Origin: Calliopsis andreniformis
Taxonomy: Eukaryota; Arthropoda; Insecta; Hymenoptera; Andrenidae
DNA length: 64,000 bases
Direction of reading: 5' to 3'
Assembly (NCBI RefSeq): GCF_051401765.1
Contig: NW_027480432.1
Location: 13,410,501 to 13,474,500 of the forward strand
The position numbers and the translations under genes were made by a program. Position 1 is the first letter of the stretch, and the number at the start of each line of letters is the position of its first letter. Positions 24,223-35,015 of the stretch are shown in pieces. The notes beneath the pieces are model-generated. The model was not told the origin of the DNA, did no database searches, and saw only the letters and a program-made list of their open reading frames with translations.

Positions 24223-24594
24223 CTATCTCCTATTGTTTGTTAACTTAGCTTTTTGTTCGGTGCGTATTTCTTCATTGTTTATTCCATAAAATGAGTTAAC
24301 TTTAGTCCGCGTCGGTAGAACTACAGATGCCGATTGTTTTATTAAATTAAATCCAGCTCCCGTGTCTTGTAGGAATATTCTGTTTGAAGAGCTGTTTCCC
24401 ATTCTGATACCAATTGCAAGTTTCCCTGTATTTCTAATTCTTTGTTGAAAGTTGCCATTTCTATTTTCTGATTGTCTTCCTGAATTACTGGTTCCATTGA
24501 GGCTAAAAATTTGACGTCCGGGAGTCTCGTAATTTCTGATCTTGGCGGAAAATTTTACGTACAGTCTCTGGATATGTGTCTCGGTTTGTTGCAT
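24223..24594 (-). pseudogene. Gypsy A protease region
   Basis: The minus-strand frame contains IFLQDTGAGFNLIKQSA, an aspartic protease active site DTG with the usual flanks (xxxDTGAxxNLI), and an N-terminal part rich in Asn and Arg. The frame ends at 24223, and small indels separate it from gag and RT. Confidence 0.82.
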
Positions 24595-24628
24595 TTAAAC
24601 ATGTAGGGATGCCAATTTCTGGATTATC

Positions 24629-25228
24629 TTAACGTTTTGTTGATGGTTGACGAGTAAATTCTGAATGACTTGGGCCTTTTGCTGGAGCAAATTGGCGACT
24701 AGGGATTCTTGATGCCATAGGTCCACGCGCAAGGTCTAGAGTAGAGCGACGCGAAGTATCGGCAACTGTTTGTCTTTGTGATATGCTTCTTAACTCATTA
24801 CGGCGTTGGTGCTCATATTCTATCTGTTGAGCCTCGCGTAGCGAATCTGGTTTCATTTATTGAACGTCTTTAGTAAGTGTATCATTAGCAGTAATTAATA
24901 AGCAGTAATTTCTTCTACACGCGATGCAGCACGTTTTTCGACAGCAGAAAGATTTGGTAATTGATCAATAGATCTTTTTACATCCCTTTGTGACAAGTTA
25001 AACCGTCTAGTATATTCTCTAGCATCACTTTTTCCTTGTTTAAGTTGAGTTCGCTCTTGTACGAGCAAATGAAACCTTTTCATTAAGCTATATTCTGTCA
25101 TTAAAATTTCATAAAGGTCGTCTAAATCGAATAAATCATGTTGATCTAATAGCTTCTTTGCATCTCCTTTTATTTTTTGATATTTAAGCATGTTTAAGTA
25201 CATCCTTTGATCTGGCACGAGTTGACTC
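24629..25228 (-). pseudogene. Gypsy A gag, C-terminal part
   Basis: Frames 24895-25228 and 24629-24856 carry a gag capsid remnant with LLDQHDLFDLDDLYEILM, then RTQLKQGKSDAREYTRRFN, a typical gypsy gag block. No zinc knuckle is visible. The N-terminal part is displaced by the solo LTR at 25229-25577 and resumes at 25578. Confidence 0.8.
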
Positions 25229-25577
25229 TTTGGTGAGGATGTGAATGATAATGGTAGTGACGGAAAGTAATAAACTGGGTGAAATTTGGTGCCGTTTATT
25301 CGAGCTGTAACAAGACTAGCGATGTCCGCATGTCCGCTCGTTCCGCCTCTCAAAATCAGACTAACTTTTTTCTTTCATTCACGCACTGACGCATTCTCCA
25401 CAGTCATTCTCTTCTCTTTCTCATTGATTCGCTTGCACTCTAAACTCTACGCGACACTCGATACACACTTCCAAACATCCTCTCGAACCTTATACACTCC
25501 GCTAACATTCAATCGTTCATTCCAAATCTTAATCTAAACATTCGACGGCTATGTGGCGTCGGTCTGTCGTCGCCACA
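25229..25577 (-). repeat. Solo LTR (TGTGGCGRC family) inserted in gypsy A gag
   Basis: On the minus strand it begins TGTGGCGACGACAGACCGAC. It contains an AATAAA signal and is flanked by a 4-bp duplication GAGT (25578-25581 and 25225-25228 on the + map). It is clearly homologous to the solo LTR at 49499-49893, with shared GTTTAGWTTAAGATT, GAGGATGTTTGGAAG-like and CGAGTGTCGCGTA blocks. It splits the gag frame. Confidence 0.82.
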
Positions 25578-25900
25578 ACTCATTTCGCGGTATTTCCTTT
25601 ATAAATTTCTCTACAAGCCTGTTAAAACCATCGAATTCTCCTTTCATCTCCAGTGCTTGCTTTATATCCTTCGAATTTCCAACAAGCACTCTCCTCATTT
25701 CGTCGGTGACGCGTGATAAGTTATCCGACTCATCTACTACGATAGCATGTTCTCGGAGTCTATCAAGTTCTAATCGTTGCTCTTCATATACTTGAAATAA
25801 TTTAGTATAATCTTCTTGATGTTTTCCTATCTTCTCGTATAGCGTTAAGCTACTGCTAGTCCGGTTTGACTTAAGCTTTTACGGACTTGCGACATATTTC
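25578..25900 (-). pseudogene. Gypsy A gag, N-terminal coiled-coil segment
   Basis: The minus strand is open from about 25810 to the solo LTR. It encodes a charged helical segment (EEQRLELDRLREHAIVV, then VTDEMRRVLVGNSKDIKQAL) that ends FIKEIPRNE at the insertion point. This resembles the N-terminal matrix-like region of gypsy gag. Confidence 0.75.
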
Positions 25901-26081
25901 TATTCGAATTTGCCTCCACAAATTTATTCGTATGACTTTCTGAGTCAGTTTCAATTATAGACTTCGGATTGCGGTAAGTATCAAATGACATGTGACTTAC
26001 CCAAGCCAAATGTTCATAACTTTTTCTTGTAGATGAATTTTCCTTGCTAACCTCGGTCCTTCCGTTGATTTTGGTAGACGT

Positions 26082-26099
26082 ATCCCACCGCTGCCACCA
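26082..26099 (-). promoter_or_regulatory. Primer binding site, tRNA-Leu (gypsy A)
   Basis: The + strand reads ATCCCACCGCTGCCACCA, the 3' end of tRNA-Leu plus CCA, three bases from the LTR edge. The minus strand is the primer binding site. Confidence 0.88.
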
Positions 26100-26102
26100 A
26101 AA

Positions 26103-26355
26103 AGTTACTTCTGTTATACCGTCAAGAAGGAAAGATGGGATTCTCTCGAGAGTGAAACCTTCTTCTTCTTTGTAACACGAAGTTTTATTTGAAATACGCC
26201 TTTTTAACGGAATACAAGAAAACTATTCTACAAGGATGAACACGTCTTATTACTACTGCTCGTGATTTGGAAGTGAACCCCCTGCTCGACGAGAAGGTTC
26301 CTTATATATTAGTTTTGTATACAGGGTTTTGGACTTTGTTGTTAGATGTGTCACT
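26103..26355 (-). repeat. 5' LTR of gypsy A
   Basis: On the minus strand it runs from AGTGACACATC to GAAGTAACT, the AGTGAC..GTAACT ends seen in 17.6/297-type elements. It has a TATATAAGG box (around 26303-26311). The outer boundary is inferred from the AGTGAC motif because no second LTR survives. Confidence 0.7.
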
Positions 26356-26969
26356 GGGCATGTAAACTTAATCTACTGTTGACTCCAAACATTAAAGTCA
26401 TCGTTTGGCAAAAAGGCGAAGATAACATTGAGCCAGTCTTTCGTGAATCAAGCTTATCACGAGGAGTGATACCGCATAACAGTGCGTTTGGGCAGCTACT
26501 TTGTACGGCAAAATTCTTAGGTAGGATCATAGAATAATTGTACAAAGTTTCGTTAAAATCGACGATTGACACTCACCGAACTTCCCTTGTAAGTCATACC
26601 GATATACATAACGACAAACACCAATAAGGTCGTGGTTGACAATATGATCAATCAGAATTCAAGACAGTAAAACTGTTATATTTCAAATGTGTCAAATTCA
26701 CTAACTCCTTACTTAACTCACAGAATACCCCATGTGATAAAATGTGTTAATAATTTAACATTCTATTGTTGAAAAAATACATATAATTGAGAAATTGTAT
26801 GTAATCAGACCTATCGATCATAAATCAAGGAAGGAAACAAAAATAATTCCTATATAAGAAAGCTTCATCATAAAACATTACTTGCTCGGTAATGTTGCGT
26901 AATAATCTTGTATTTTAGGTGTTTCATACGTAAAGTTTACGCTATGGTGTTTAATCATATGAAGCGTTC
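26356..26969. other. Unassigned intronic sequence
   Basis: Nothing recognised between the gypsy A LTR and the Penelope fragment. Confidence 0.5.
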
Positions 26970-27356
26970 CTAAAAGAATTCTTTGATGCAATTTTTCTTC
27001 ATTATCAACAACTTTGCGTTGTCAAAGTCAAATTTATGATCAAATTTCAAAAAATGCTTTGTCAATGCAGTGTGTTGTGAAGGAGGTAGAAAGATATTTT
27101 TCTTATGCTCATGAATTCTTTTTTCTAAATGTCTGGATATTTGTCCTATGTATACCTGGTTGCATCCCATACATGGAATTGAATAAACTATGTTAAAATT
27201 TTTAGACATTGGTAATTTGTCTTTAACAGTTGGAAAAAATTTGTTAAGGACACAAGGGATTTTAAAAATAGTGTCTATTCCTACTCCTCTAAATATTCTT
27301 TTAATATCTTTAAAGACATTGTTAACATATGGAATAACTACAGTGTTTTTGTTCAA
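26970..27356 (-). pseudogene. Penelope-like element, GIY-YIG endonuclease fragment
   Basis: 128 codons with IPCMGCNQVYIGQISR followed by LEKRIHEHKKN and HTALTKHFLKFDHKFDFDN. This is the C-terminal GIY-YIG-type endonuclease region of Penelope-like retroelements, including the Cys pair before YIGQ and the conserved R..EH and HxxxxxHxFDF spacing. The reverse transcriptase is not visible upstream, so this is an isolated 3' fragment. The frame is open from 27356 to a stop at 26970. Confidence 0.85.
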
Positions 27357-27439
27357 TGGGGTCTAATAAGTCTTTTTTATTGTCTCACTGTCTGTTTCTT
27401 TACACTCGCTCTACAATATTTCCCACAAAGATTTTTCTG

Positions 27440-28190
27440 AAGTTGAACAGTGTTTTTGTACTTTCCGTTCGACCTCATTCGATAAGGGGCTCTATTAGAT
27501 TTAAATCGGGCGATTGTGACGGCCAAACCATGTTTCAAAGTGCCTTTGGTTTCTTTCGCTGCTAATTTCGACAGTTTTGAAAAGTGTTTGGGATCATTGT
27601 CCTGCTATAATACGAACGGTTTACCAATCAACCGTTCGCATGATGATATTACATGTCGTTCTAAAATAGTCACCGGCTCCTCCAGCACAGAAAAATCTCC
27701 AAATACTTCAAATTTAAATTCATCCGTTAATAAAACTTTTGCCTAGTCTATAAATGACCAATCTCTACGACCTTTAGCCTATTTTAGACATTTAAGTCTG
27801 ATTATCTTCCATAGCAGTGCTTTTCGAACAGCTGTATAGCCATGGAGATCATTTGCTAATAAACGATTTTTCACTGTAATCACACAAACGGGATTTTCGT
27901 GATTCGTATTAATTTCAGCGCAAATTTTTGGAGCTGTTATGCGTCTATTTCTCTTACTCATAATTATAATTCTCCGATCCTCAACAGCAGAGCCTAAAGC
28001 TCTGGGAGGTCTAGCTCTCAGATCTCGTACGATCCTTCAAACTATCCATCTCTTGATATCTCGAAATAGTATTGTGCATAGCAGTTTTAGATACTTGAAG
28101 TTTGGACGCTATGTAACGATTCGTTTTTCCTTTTTCGTGTAATGTGATGATAGTCACTTCGTTTCTCAAGAGATATTTCCGATTTGCGAT
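27440..28190 (-). pseudogene. Tc1-like transposase, degenerate
   Basis: Read on the minus strand. An N-terminal helix-turn-helix reads ITLHEKGKTNRYIASKLQVS. It is followed by MSKRNRRITAPKICAEIN, the first acidic block LLTDEFKFEVFGD, the second block QDNDPKHFSK, and in another frame SPDLNLIEPLIE. The three blocks supply the D, D and E of a D,D34E-type triad. At least three stops and one frame change make it inactive. Terminal inverted repeats were not located. Confidence 0.9.
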
Positions 28191-28259
28191 CCATATTGTG
28201 TAAGGCGCGTACGACCTATGAACGTTCCTGACAGAAGAGACTTTCAAAGGGTGGATCAT

Positions 28260-28680
28260 CGATTCAGTGATCTACCGCTGATTGATATTGAAAGAAGTGC
28301 AAACCGCCGAAATGCTAGTCGACCAAGAACACACTGGAGGAAGAAAGTACAAATTATAGTTCTTGCATGGAGCTATTTGTTAATGGGACTCCGTGGAATT
28401 GCACGACACGTGAACTTGGCTCACATGACAGTACGCCGCGTAATTCGCGAAGAAGGCTTGCGATCATATCACCTTCAGAAAGTCCATGCATTGAGGGAGG
28501 CTGATTATCCGGCAAGAATGGATTTCTGCAACTGAATGCTTCGAAAACTGAACAGAAATGAAGATTACTTAAAATATATTCTGTTTACGGACGAAAGTAG
28601 TTTCTCCAGTACCAATCTACAGAACAGGCAGAGTACAAGGATCTGGGCAGAAAGAAATCCACATGCCATGGTACTACTAA
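28260..28680 (+). pseudogene. Second DDE transposase fragment (Tc1/mariner superfamily)
   Basis: The + strand frame reads GLRGIARHVNLAHMTVRRVI, then YHLQKVHALREADYPARMDF. After a frame change it continues DYLKYILFTDESSFSS and RIWAERNPHAM. The HTH plus YHLQKVQ..DYxxRxxFC and FTDESxF blocks are those of insect DDE_3-type transposases. Only the first catalytic Asp is present; sequence after about 28680 is unrelated. It lies head to head with the Tc1 fragment at 27440-28190 but belongs to a different lineage. Confidence 0.85.
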
Positions 28681-28953
28681 TTTTATGTTCTATACAGACA
28701 AAATTGGATTAAAAACAGAGAAATATAAGTACTGTAAACCATTTGTGTTAATGATTTGTGCTTATAATATTATTAATGAGTTTCAGTACAAGATTTTGGT
28801 TATTTAGGATTGAAGCAAAACAGATTGTACTTGCAGCTTTTTCATGTCCAGCGGATAAATATCAGTAGCTTAATTGTTCAGAAATAAGTAATCATGCACA
28901 ATTGCACACAAAATTCAAAACATTTGTTACAACTGAGTATGTATATGAATTGT

Positions 28954-29323
28954 TGTAGCTCATGTTAGTACACATGCGCTTAATCTTAGAAACCGCGGAG
29001 CTGAATATGCCCGTGCCGAGTTAGCAAATTCCCAAAGAGTCGGCAAAACGTGACGGCTCCGGCCACCCCGTTTTGCCTCCGAAAAGAGCGCGCATCGTCG
29101 GAACGATCTAGAAGCGTGGCGCACTTTGACATAACCTGTCTAGCGAACCACATTGCGATAGTACCAGAGCTAATCAGTGTTTGAATAAAAAGTAGTTAAG
29201 TTCACGGTGAGTTCCAATTGTTTAACCTGGCCAAGGACCCAAAACATCCTATCTCCTTCTCACATGACGGCGATCGGAGGTAGAGCACGCTTGCTCTCGC
29301 GAGCAGACGGGAGAGTGACAACA
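28954..29323 (+). repeat. Probable 5' LTR of gypsy B
   Basis: Limits are inferred: TGTAGCTCATG at 28954 and GTGACAACA ending 29323, four bases before the primer site. An AATAAA lies inside (29185-29190). Without a 3' LTR the outer edge is uncertain. Confidence 0.55.
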
Positions 29324-29327
29324 AAAT

Positions 29328-29345
29328 TGATGGCAGCGGTGGGAT
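29328..29345 (+). promoter_or_regulatory. Primer binding site, tRNA-Leu with one mismatch (gypsy B)
   Basis: TGATGGCAGCGGTGGGAT matches the tRNA-Leu primer site of gypsy A at 17 of 18 positions, with A in place of G at position 3. Confidence 0.8.
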
Positions 29346-29939
29346 CCAGCCAACAACGTGGAGATCTACTAGAGGCGAGCAATTGACTTTTTATCCGACG
29401 GAGATCCAGAAGACAACTGCAGCCAGCCGGGAAAAAGGAGGCCCGACCTCCACGACGCGAGATAACGATGAAGGAAGGCCCTTTTCGTGCCCATCAACTA
29501 CTGGTAGAGGACACTGAGCGACGATTTGAACGACGAAGTCACCCGAGCAGCAGCAGCGAAACGTCCCGGGCGTTCAAACACCGACGATGATTAGCTTTAT
29601 CTGCGTACTGTAAGTGCCGGAAAGTTTTTTTTTATCTCCTCTCTTTGTATCCATAACCCCGCACCGGGAGTTATATCCGCATGCGGCGAGCGGCTTCATT
29701 AGATCCTACAATCCAGCGAAATCTTAGCGAGAGAAATAACGACGATTGAGACAATAGCGTACAAACTCCGCGACCAAGACGTAGAACGCCATTTGATAGG
29801 ATAGATACGTATACAGTAGCGCGCGAAGCGATCACTGATATTCGAGAGCGCACGCGTTCCGCGCTTGCAGGAACACCGTTCGAATTCTGTCCAAATCTTG
29901 AATCAAGAAGGATCGATTACACATTCGACATAAACGAAT

Positions 29940-31150
29940 GCCTCATGCCTAATCCCCAAATAGCCGAACACAGTACAATTAACAAATTTAATACTAATCA
30001 AAACCCTAGCGATAATGCAACACAAGCAAACGAAAGAGAAGAATACGTGTCTTGAGCCGATATGGCAGAGGAAAACGCACAGTCGAATGAAAACCCCGCA
30101 TTACTCGATAGAATGACAACCTTAGAGGGTATACTAACTAGGATACACGCACAACTAGCACAGTTGACATCAAATCCGCGAGATAGAGCAACTAGAACAG
30201 CAAGAACGTTAGAATTCGAAAACTTACAAATCAGTCCAAATTCCGTAAATCAAAACTCATTGCTCCTAAATTAATCAACTTTCGAACTAAGACATCCAAT
30301 ACTTTTCTAAAGAGAATACAAAGATGCATCAATTGACGTATTAAAAAAGATATATATTTTCATTGAGAAAATTGAGGTAACCCTGATTAAACGCATGAAG
30401 AAAGACTAACAAATATTGTTTAGTTTCCAGCAATAATTATTGCAGCTTTCAACAATAATTAACATGTTTTTGTCTGCTTTTAATGTATGAACTCGTACCG
30501 ATACGCAATAAGTGCGCATATGCAAGTAACCTGTAGAAATAGCATACAAAATGAGGCTGAAAATTACAAATTTCACTTTTTTCACTCTGTTCGCGTGCTC
30601 GTGTGCTCGGGTGCTCGGATGCTCCAGTGCTCGGATGCTCGGATGCTCGGATGCTCGCATGGAATATAGCCGTGGCTGCCAGCGCCGAACGCTTCTCATG
30701 CTCGGACGTTCGTAAAAATCGACCCTTTCGAGTGGCTCGAAGCGTCGTTAAGCGACCTATGCTCACTTAGTGGAAACGTCTTTTCGAACAAAATTCGCCG
30801 AGCACGCACAATTTATGACCGAACGAGCCCGTTACAGCAATGGAAAGCGACCTTAACAGGCTATAGAGTGCGAACGAGAAGATACGTACCGTCCCGGCGC
30901 GGTCCGCCGTCGTCCGCCGCCACACACAAACACATACACTAGTCGGAAGTACTGCTACACATGCAAACGCGCAGGGCACACGACACAGGAATGTTGGAAC
31001 GGACAAAACTGAACAGAAAATACTAGAGTACCCTACGATAACAGACGGAATATTACACCGATAGGGACTAGTAACAGTTCAACCTCAACCAATCCTAGCA
31101 CTAACACTAACACACATAGCAGCGCTAGCACTAGCCCAAATGTACGTAGG
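29940..31150 (+). pseudogene. Gypsy B gag with CCHC zinc knuckle
   Basis: An open segment at 30062-30274 (AEENAQSNENPALLDRMTTL, a helical N-terminal region) is followed by unrelated or scrambled sequence at about 30290-30940. Then comes a clear retroviral-type knuckle, CYTCKRAGHTTQEC, at 30953-30994 and an Asn/Ser/Thr-rich tail. The same tail is recognisable in gypsy C (52780-52985 on the minus strand). A 9-bp microsatellite at 30594-30660 lies in the disrupted middle. Confidence 0.75.
30594..30660. repeat. 9-bp microsatellite (GTGCTCGGA)n
   Basis: About seven imperfect copies of GTGCTCGGA / ATGCTCGGA. Open frames through it on the minus strand encode only low-complexity EHPS/RASEHPST repeats. 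Confidence 0.85.
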
Positions 31151-31229
31151 GCAGCGAGACCGAATCAATGAAATTCTGACGAACACTCCCTACCTGTCGC
31201 TAGGAAAGGAGACGAATCACAAAAACGTG

Positions 31230-31990
31230 ACTCACGAGTTAGGGTAGTAGAACTACATTCTTTAACGCTCAAAAAATATACCTCAGATAAAATCAAAGTA
31301 GAAATAGACAAAGTATATAAAAATTCAGCAACAATGATTGATAACGACGCAGAAGCTTCTTTTATAACGCAAGAAGCATTAAAACCACATATTAAAATAG
31401 AAAAAACCGAAATACAATTAATGGAATTTTCGGGGAATGAAATAAAAACAATAGGTCAAATAGAAGCAACATTTTACGCTAAAGATAAGCTAATTAAGCA
31501 TACGCTGTACGTTATAGAAGATAACCTACTAACAAGAGTCGATGGAATTATAGGAATAAATTTTTTGAAATGGAACAAAACAGCGTTAGATTATAATAAA
31601 GGCGAGGTAACAATAAACGGAGAACTTTGAAGAATCATTCCAAAGGAAAACGAAGTAACCTTACCACCAAGAGCGCAAACAATTGTAGCGATAACAATAA
31701 ATGAAATAGATGAGAGAATAATAGAAAAATAGGAATTAACAAAAGGAGTTATTTTAGCAGAATGTTTAGTAAAACCTAGAAACGGCAAGAGCATAGCAAA
31801 AATCGTAAATCTAACGCAGGAACCGAAAACGATGAAGTTGCCCCAGATAACGCTATCCGAGATGCAGGGAATCGTCGTTCCCAGCGAAAACGGGACGCGC
31901 ATCCGAGTCGCGACTGTGAAGGAATCTCTGACACAGAGCGTGAACAGAACCATCGCACAGGTACAACTTGATCACTTGAGGTAGATAAGC
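31230..31990 (+). pseudogene. Gypsy B protease and protease-RT linker
   Basis: 31334-31630 encodes a retropepsin fold: ATMIDNDAEASFITQEAL at the active site, later VDGIIGINFLKW. The usual D-T/S-G triplet reads D-N-D, which should abolish catalysis. The linker continues in frame beyond stops at 31628-31630 (TGA) and 31729-31731 (TAG) to about 31984. Confidence 0.85.
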
Positions 31991-32001
31991 AAGTAGAGGA
32001 A

Positions 32002-32763
32002 ATGTTAAAAGAAGGTGTAATAGAGCGAAGCACAAGCCTATGGAATGCTCCACTACTGGTAGTCCCCAAAAAAGCAGACGCATCAGAGAACATCCGGTAC
32101 AGAGTAGTAGCAAATTTTAGAAAACTAAACGAAGCTACGATACGAGATTCTTTTCCACTACCAAATATCACGGAGATATTAGACCAATTAGGGAAAGCTC
32201 AACACTTCACCACGCTTGACCTGACATCAGGTTACCACCAAATAGAAATAGATGGAGAAGACAAGGAGAAAACAGCATTTTCCACACGACGAGGGCATTT
32301 TCAATTCAAACGCATACCTTTTGGATTGAAAAACGCACCCGCAGCCTTCCAGAGAATGATGAATGCAGTTTTCATTGGTCTACTAGGACTAGATTGTTTT
32401 GTATATCTCGACGACGTAGTAATACACGGTGCCAGCCTAAGAGAACATAACCGACGCTTGAGGAAAATATTCCAAAGATTGAGAACCTATAATCTGAAAT
32501 TCCAACCGGAAAAATGCACATTTTTGCGCAAGGAAGTCATACTTTTAGGTCATATAATTGCATCGAAGGGAATTAAACCCGATCCACAAAAAATAACTGC
32601 TGTGAAGGAATATCCTGTACCTAGAAACCTGAAAGAATTGCAATCATTTCTAGGATTAGCAGGATATTACCGCCGTTTTATACCGTACTATTCAAAAATT
32701 GCTAAACCACTGTCAGCTCTAACTAGCAATAAGATAAAGTATAACTGGACAAGTGAACAGTAA
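32002..32763 (+). pseudogene. Gypsy B reverse transcriptase
   Basis: 253 open codons covering most of the RT: WNAPLLVVPKKAD, LTSGYHQIEIDGEDKEKTAF, IPFGLKNAPAAFQRMMN, the intact catalytic box CFVYLDDVVIH, and LGHIIASKGIKPDPQK with LQSFLGLAGYYRRFIP. The domain looks complete and unbroken. The frame ends at TAA 32761-32763 just before RNase H. The most intact domain of the element. Confidence 0.93.
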
Positions 32764-33240
32764 TATGGATTTCACAAAGGAATTCGTGGTAACAATGGAT
32801 GCGTCAGATCTAGCGATAGGCGCGATATTGTCACAAGGAGAAATAGGAAAAGATAAATAGCATATGCCAGCAGAGTCTTAAATAAAGCAGAAAAAAATTA
32901 CAGCATCACGGAAAAGGAATTATTATCAATAGAGTGGGCAGTAAAACATTTTAGGCCATATTTGTATGGAACACATTTCAAAGTAGTCACGGACCATAAG
33001 GCGTTAGTATGACTATGTAAAGTAACAGATCCTGGATCAAGATTAATAAGCTGAAAAGTACAACTAGCAGAGTATGACTCCGAAATTATACATAAGGCAG
33101 GAAAGACTAACACATACGCTGATGCACTCAGCAGAAACATAAAGAACGCGAAGACGCTCAGCTGCAAGGCGGAAGAAGACACCACAAGCAAAGCAAAGAA
33201 ATCCATAGTCGTAGAGACAGAAAAGGAAAAACAGCAAATT
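32764..33240 (+). pseudogene. Gypsy B RNase H
   Basis: Resumes with [42 protein letters not shown] sequence, [17 protein letters not shown] and KAGKTNTYADALSRN follow. Stops occur after GKDK, in the KALV-LCK block and after SRLIS. Confidence 0.85.
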
Positions 33241-34262
33241 CTATACGAATACCATATAGCACCCTTAGGAGGACATCAAGGACGACAAAGAACAAAACAA
33301 AGAATACAACAAAACTATAAATGGAAAGGAATGAACAAAGATATAGAAAATTTTATTAAAAAATGTAGTTTCTGCCAAAAGAATAAAATAAGGAGAAAAC
33401 ATAGGGCACCTATGGAAATATCAGACACACCAACTAAACCCTTCGAAAAAGTAGCATTAGACATAGTAGGACCATTATCAGAAACAAGCCAGGGAAACAA
33501 ATACATACTAACATCTCAACACAGTCTAACAAAATTTAGCAAAGCAATCCCTTTACCAAACCAAGAAACAAAGACAGTAGCGAAAGCTTCAGTAACCAAA
33601 ATAATTTTCGAGCACGGAATACCACAAAAAATACTAACAGGTCAGGGAACGAATTTTGTTAGTGACTTATTTAAAAATATATGCAAGTTATTAAAAATAA
33701 CAAAAATCCAAACGACAGCATATCACCCACAATCAAACGGAGCATTAGAACGGTCACACAGGATATTAGCGGAATATTTACGACACTATATAGAAAATGA
33801 CCAGACAGATTGGAACGACTGGATACCATTTGAAATGTTTACATACAATACAATACCACACACAGCCACAGGATACACACCACACGAATTAGTATACAGA
33901 CATAAGGCAGAACTACCGACAGCATTAAAAAATACACCGAACGCAACATACAATTATGACGATTACGTATAGGAAATTCACGAAAGGTTAAGGGTGACAA
34001 ACTAGGTAGCGAAAAATAAACTACAAATTGCAAAAGAAAAAAGCAAAAAGCAATATGACAAGAAAACAAAAGAAATAGAATTCAAAGTAGAACACAAAGT
34101 ATTAGTCTACGATGAAACAGTTAGGAGAGGAAGATCAAAGAAATTAGATAGTCAATGGATAGGGCCGTACACAGTAATTAAAAAATTATCAAAAGTAAAC
34201 TACGAAATAGAAGAAGGAAAAAAACGGTTAACATACATGCTAACAGAATGAAACATTATTTT
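33241..34262 (+). pseudogene. Gypsy B integrase and C-terminal tail
   Basis: The HHCC zinc domain is present (YHIAPLGGHQGRQRT, then CSFCQKNK). The core shows the first Asp in VALDIVGPLS and the Glu in NGALERSHRILAEY, but the second catalytic Asp is replaced: the TDxGTNF block reads LTGQGTNFVSDL. A stop at 33970-33972 precedes a tail with a GPY/F-type motif (QWIGPYTVIKKLS). The loss of Asp plus the stop make it inactive. Confidence 0.9.
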
Positions 34263-34890
34263 GAATGAAAAGAGAGAGTAAAATAATGTAGTAGAGATAA
34301 AACTAATTAACATAATAAAAGTATTCTAATAAATCTAATTACATAAATATAAATACTATGAGTAATTAAAAAGAAAAGTAACAAACAAACAAAAATCTAA
34401 ATAACTAATGATAGAACAAAAAATAAATAATACAATAAAATCAGTAAACCTAAATACTATACGAAAAAATTAACTTAAATTAATAAATAAGAAATTAAAT
34501 CATAGGATATAAATAAAAAATATATAACAACGAAATATTAATTAGAAGCGTGAACTATAAATAGAATAGGTAAAATACTAACGTAAAGCTACATAAAACT
34601 ACAAGTTAGAATCTCCAAACAAAAATAATAAAGATAACGAATAAAATATTAAATAAAATTATCAAAAGCGAAAAGAAAAAACAAAAGAAAAATTATACAA
34701 AATCTAATATAAAAGAAAATATAATAAATAGAAATAATAAATATAATACAAATATACAAATATAAAAAAAATAATAAAATGAATGAAAATCTAATAAGGA
34801 CAAAATAAGAAGAGAAAATATGTACACTTATAAGTAACTTATACCTAAGGAAGGAAATAAGAAAAACGTAAATGAAGGGAATTAAATATA
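34263..34890 (+). other. A-rich non-coding tract after gypsy B pol
   Basis: Almost pure A/T with strong A excess on the + strand. No domain-bearing frame. It carries the base bias of gypsy B coding DNA on into the antisense gene. Confidence 0.6.
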
Positions 34891-34914
34891 TAGAGTAAAT
34901 ATACAAAAATTGGT

Positions 34915-34920
34915 TTTATT
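34915..34920 (-). terminator. PolyA signal of the antisense gene
   Basis: AATAAA on the minus strand, about 95 nt after the stop codon at 35016-35018, followed by a T-rich stretch. Confidence 0.65.
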
Positions 34921-35015
34921 TAAAAAGAAACTCGGGAAAATTACACATTATTTAATAAAAAAGGGGGGAGGAAAAATATAGAAAAAATATGTATAGTCGG
35001 ATGTGTCGAGGGCGG

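Larger units (their letters stand above)
22205..26355 (-). mobile_element. Gypsy element A, decayed, one LTR only
   Basis: Minus-strand order: LTR (26103-26355), tRNA-Leu primer site (26082-26099), gag, protease, RT, RNase H. Integrase, any env and the 3' LTR are missing, so the 3' half is deleted at about 22205. Many stops and shifts are present. A solo LTR of another family is inserted in gag at 25229-25577. The PBS and motifs place it near the 17.6/297-type gypsy lineage, as for elements B and C. Confidence 0.9.
28954..34262 (+). mobile_element. Gypsy element B, decayed
   Basis: + strand order: probable 5' LTR (28954-29323), tRNA-Leu-type primer site (29328-29345), gag with a CCHC knuckle, protease, RT, RNase H, integrase with a GPY/F-like tail. 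No matching 3' LTR was found. The coding strand is strongly A-rich from about 31200. Numerous stops, a protease active-site change and an integrase Asp loss show it is dead. It belongs to the same family as element C (48990-52985). Confidence 0.9.

Noticed and set aside
25286..25795. + strand frames of 80-83 codons over gypsy A gag
   Set aside because: Shadows of the minus-strand gag and the solo LTR.
22205..26355. Intact env gene in any gypsy element
   Set aside because: No signal peptide, furin-like site or membrane anchor frame follows pol in A, B or C.
30406..30766. Minus-strand frames with EHPS/RASEHPST repeats
   Set aside because: Translation of a 9-bp microsatellite.
34649..34906. 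Minus-strand 85-codon Ile/Phe/Tyr-rich frame resembling membrane segments
   Set aside because: Produced by the T-rich strand of an A-rich tract; no start context or conservation signal.
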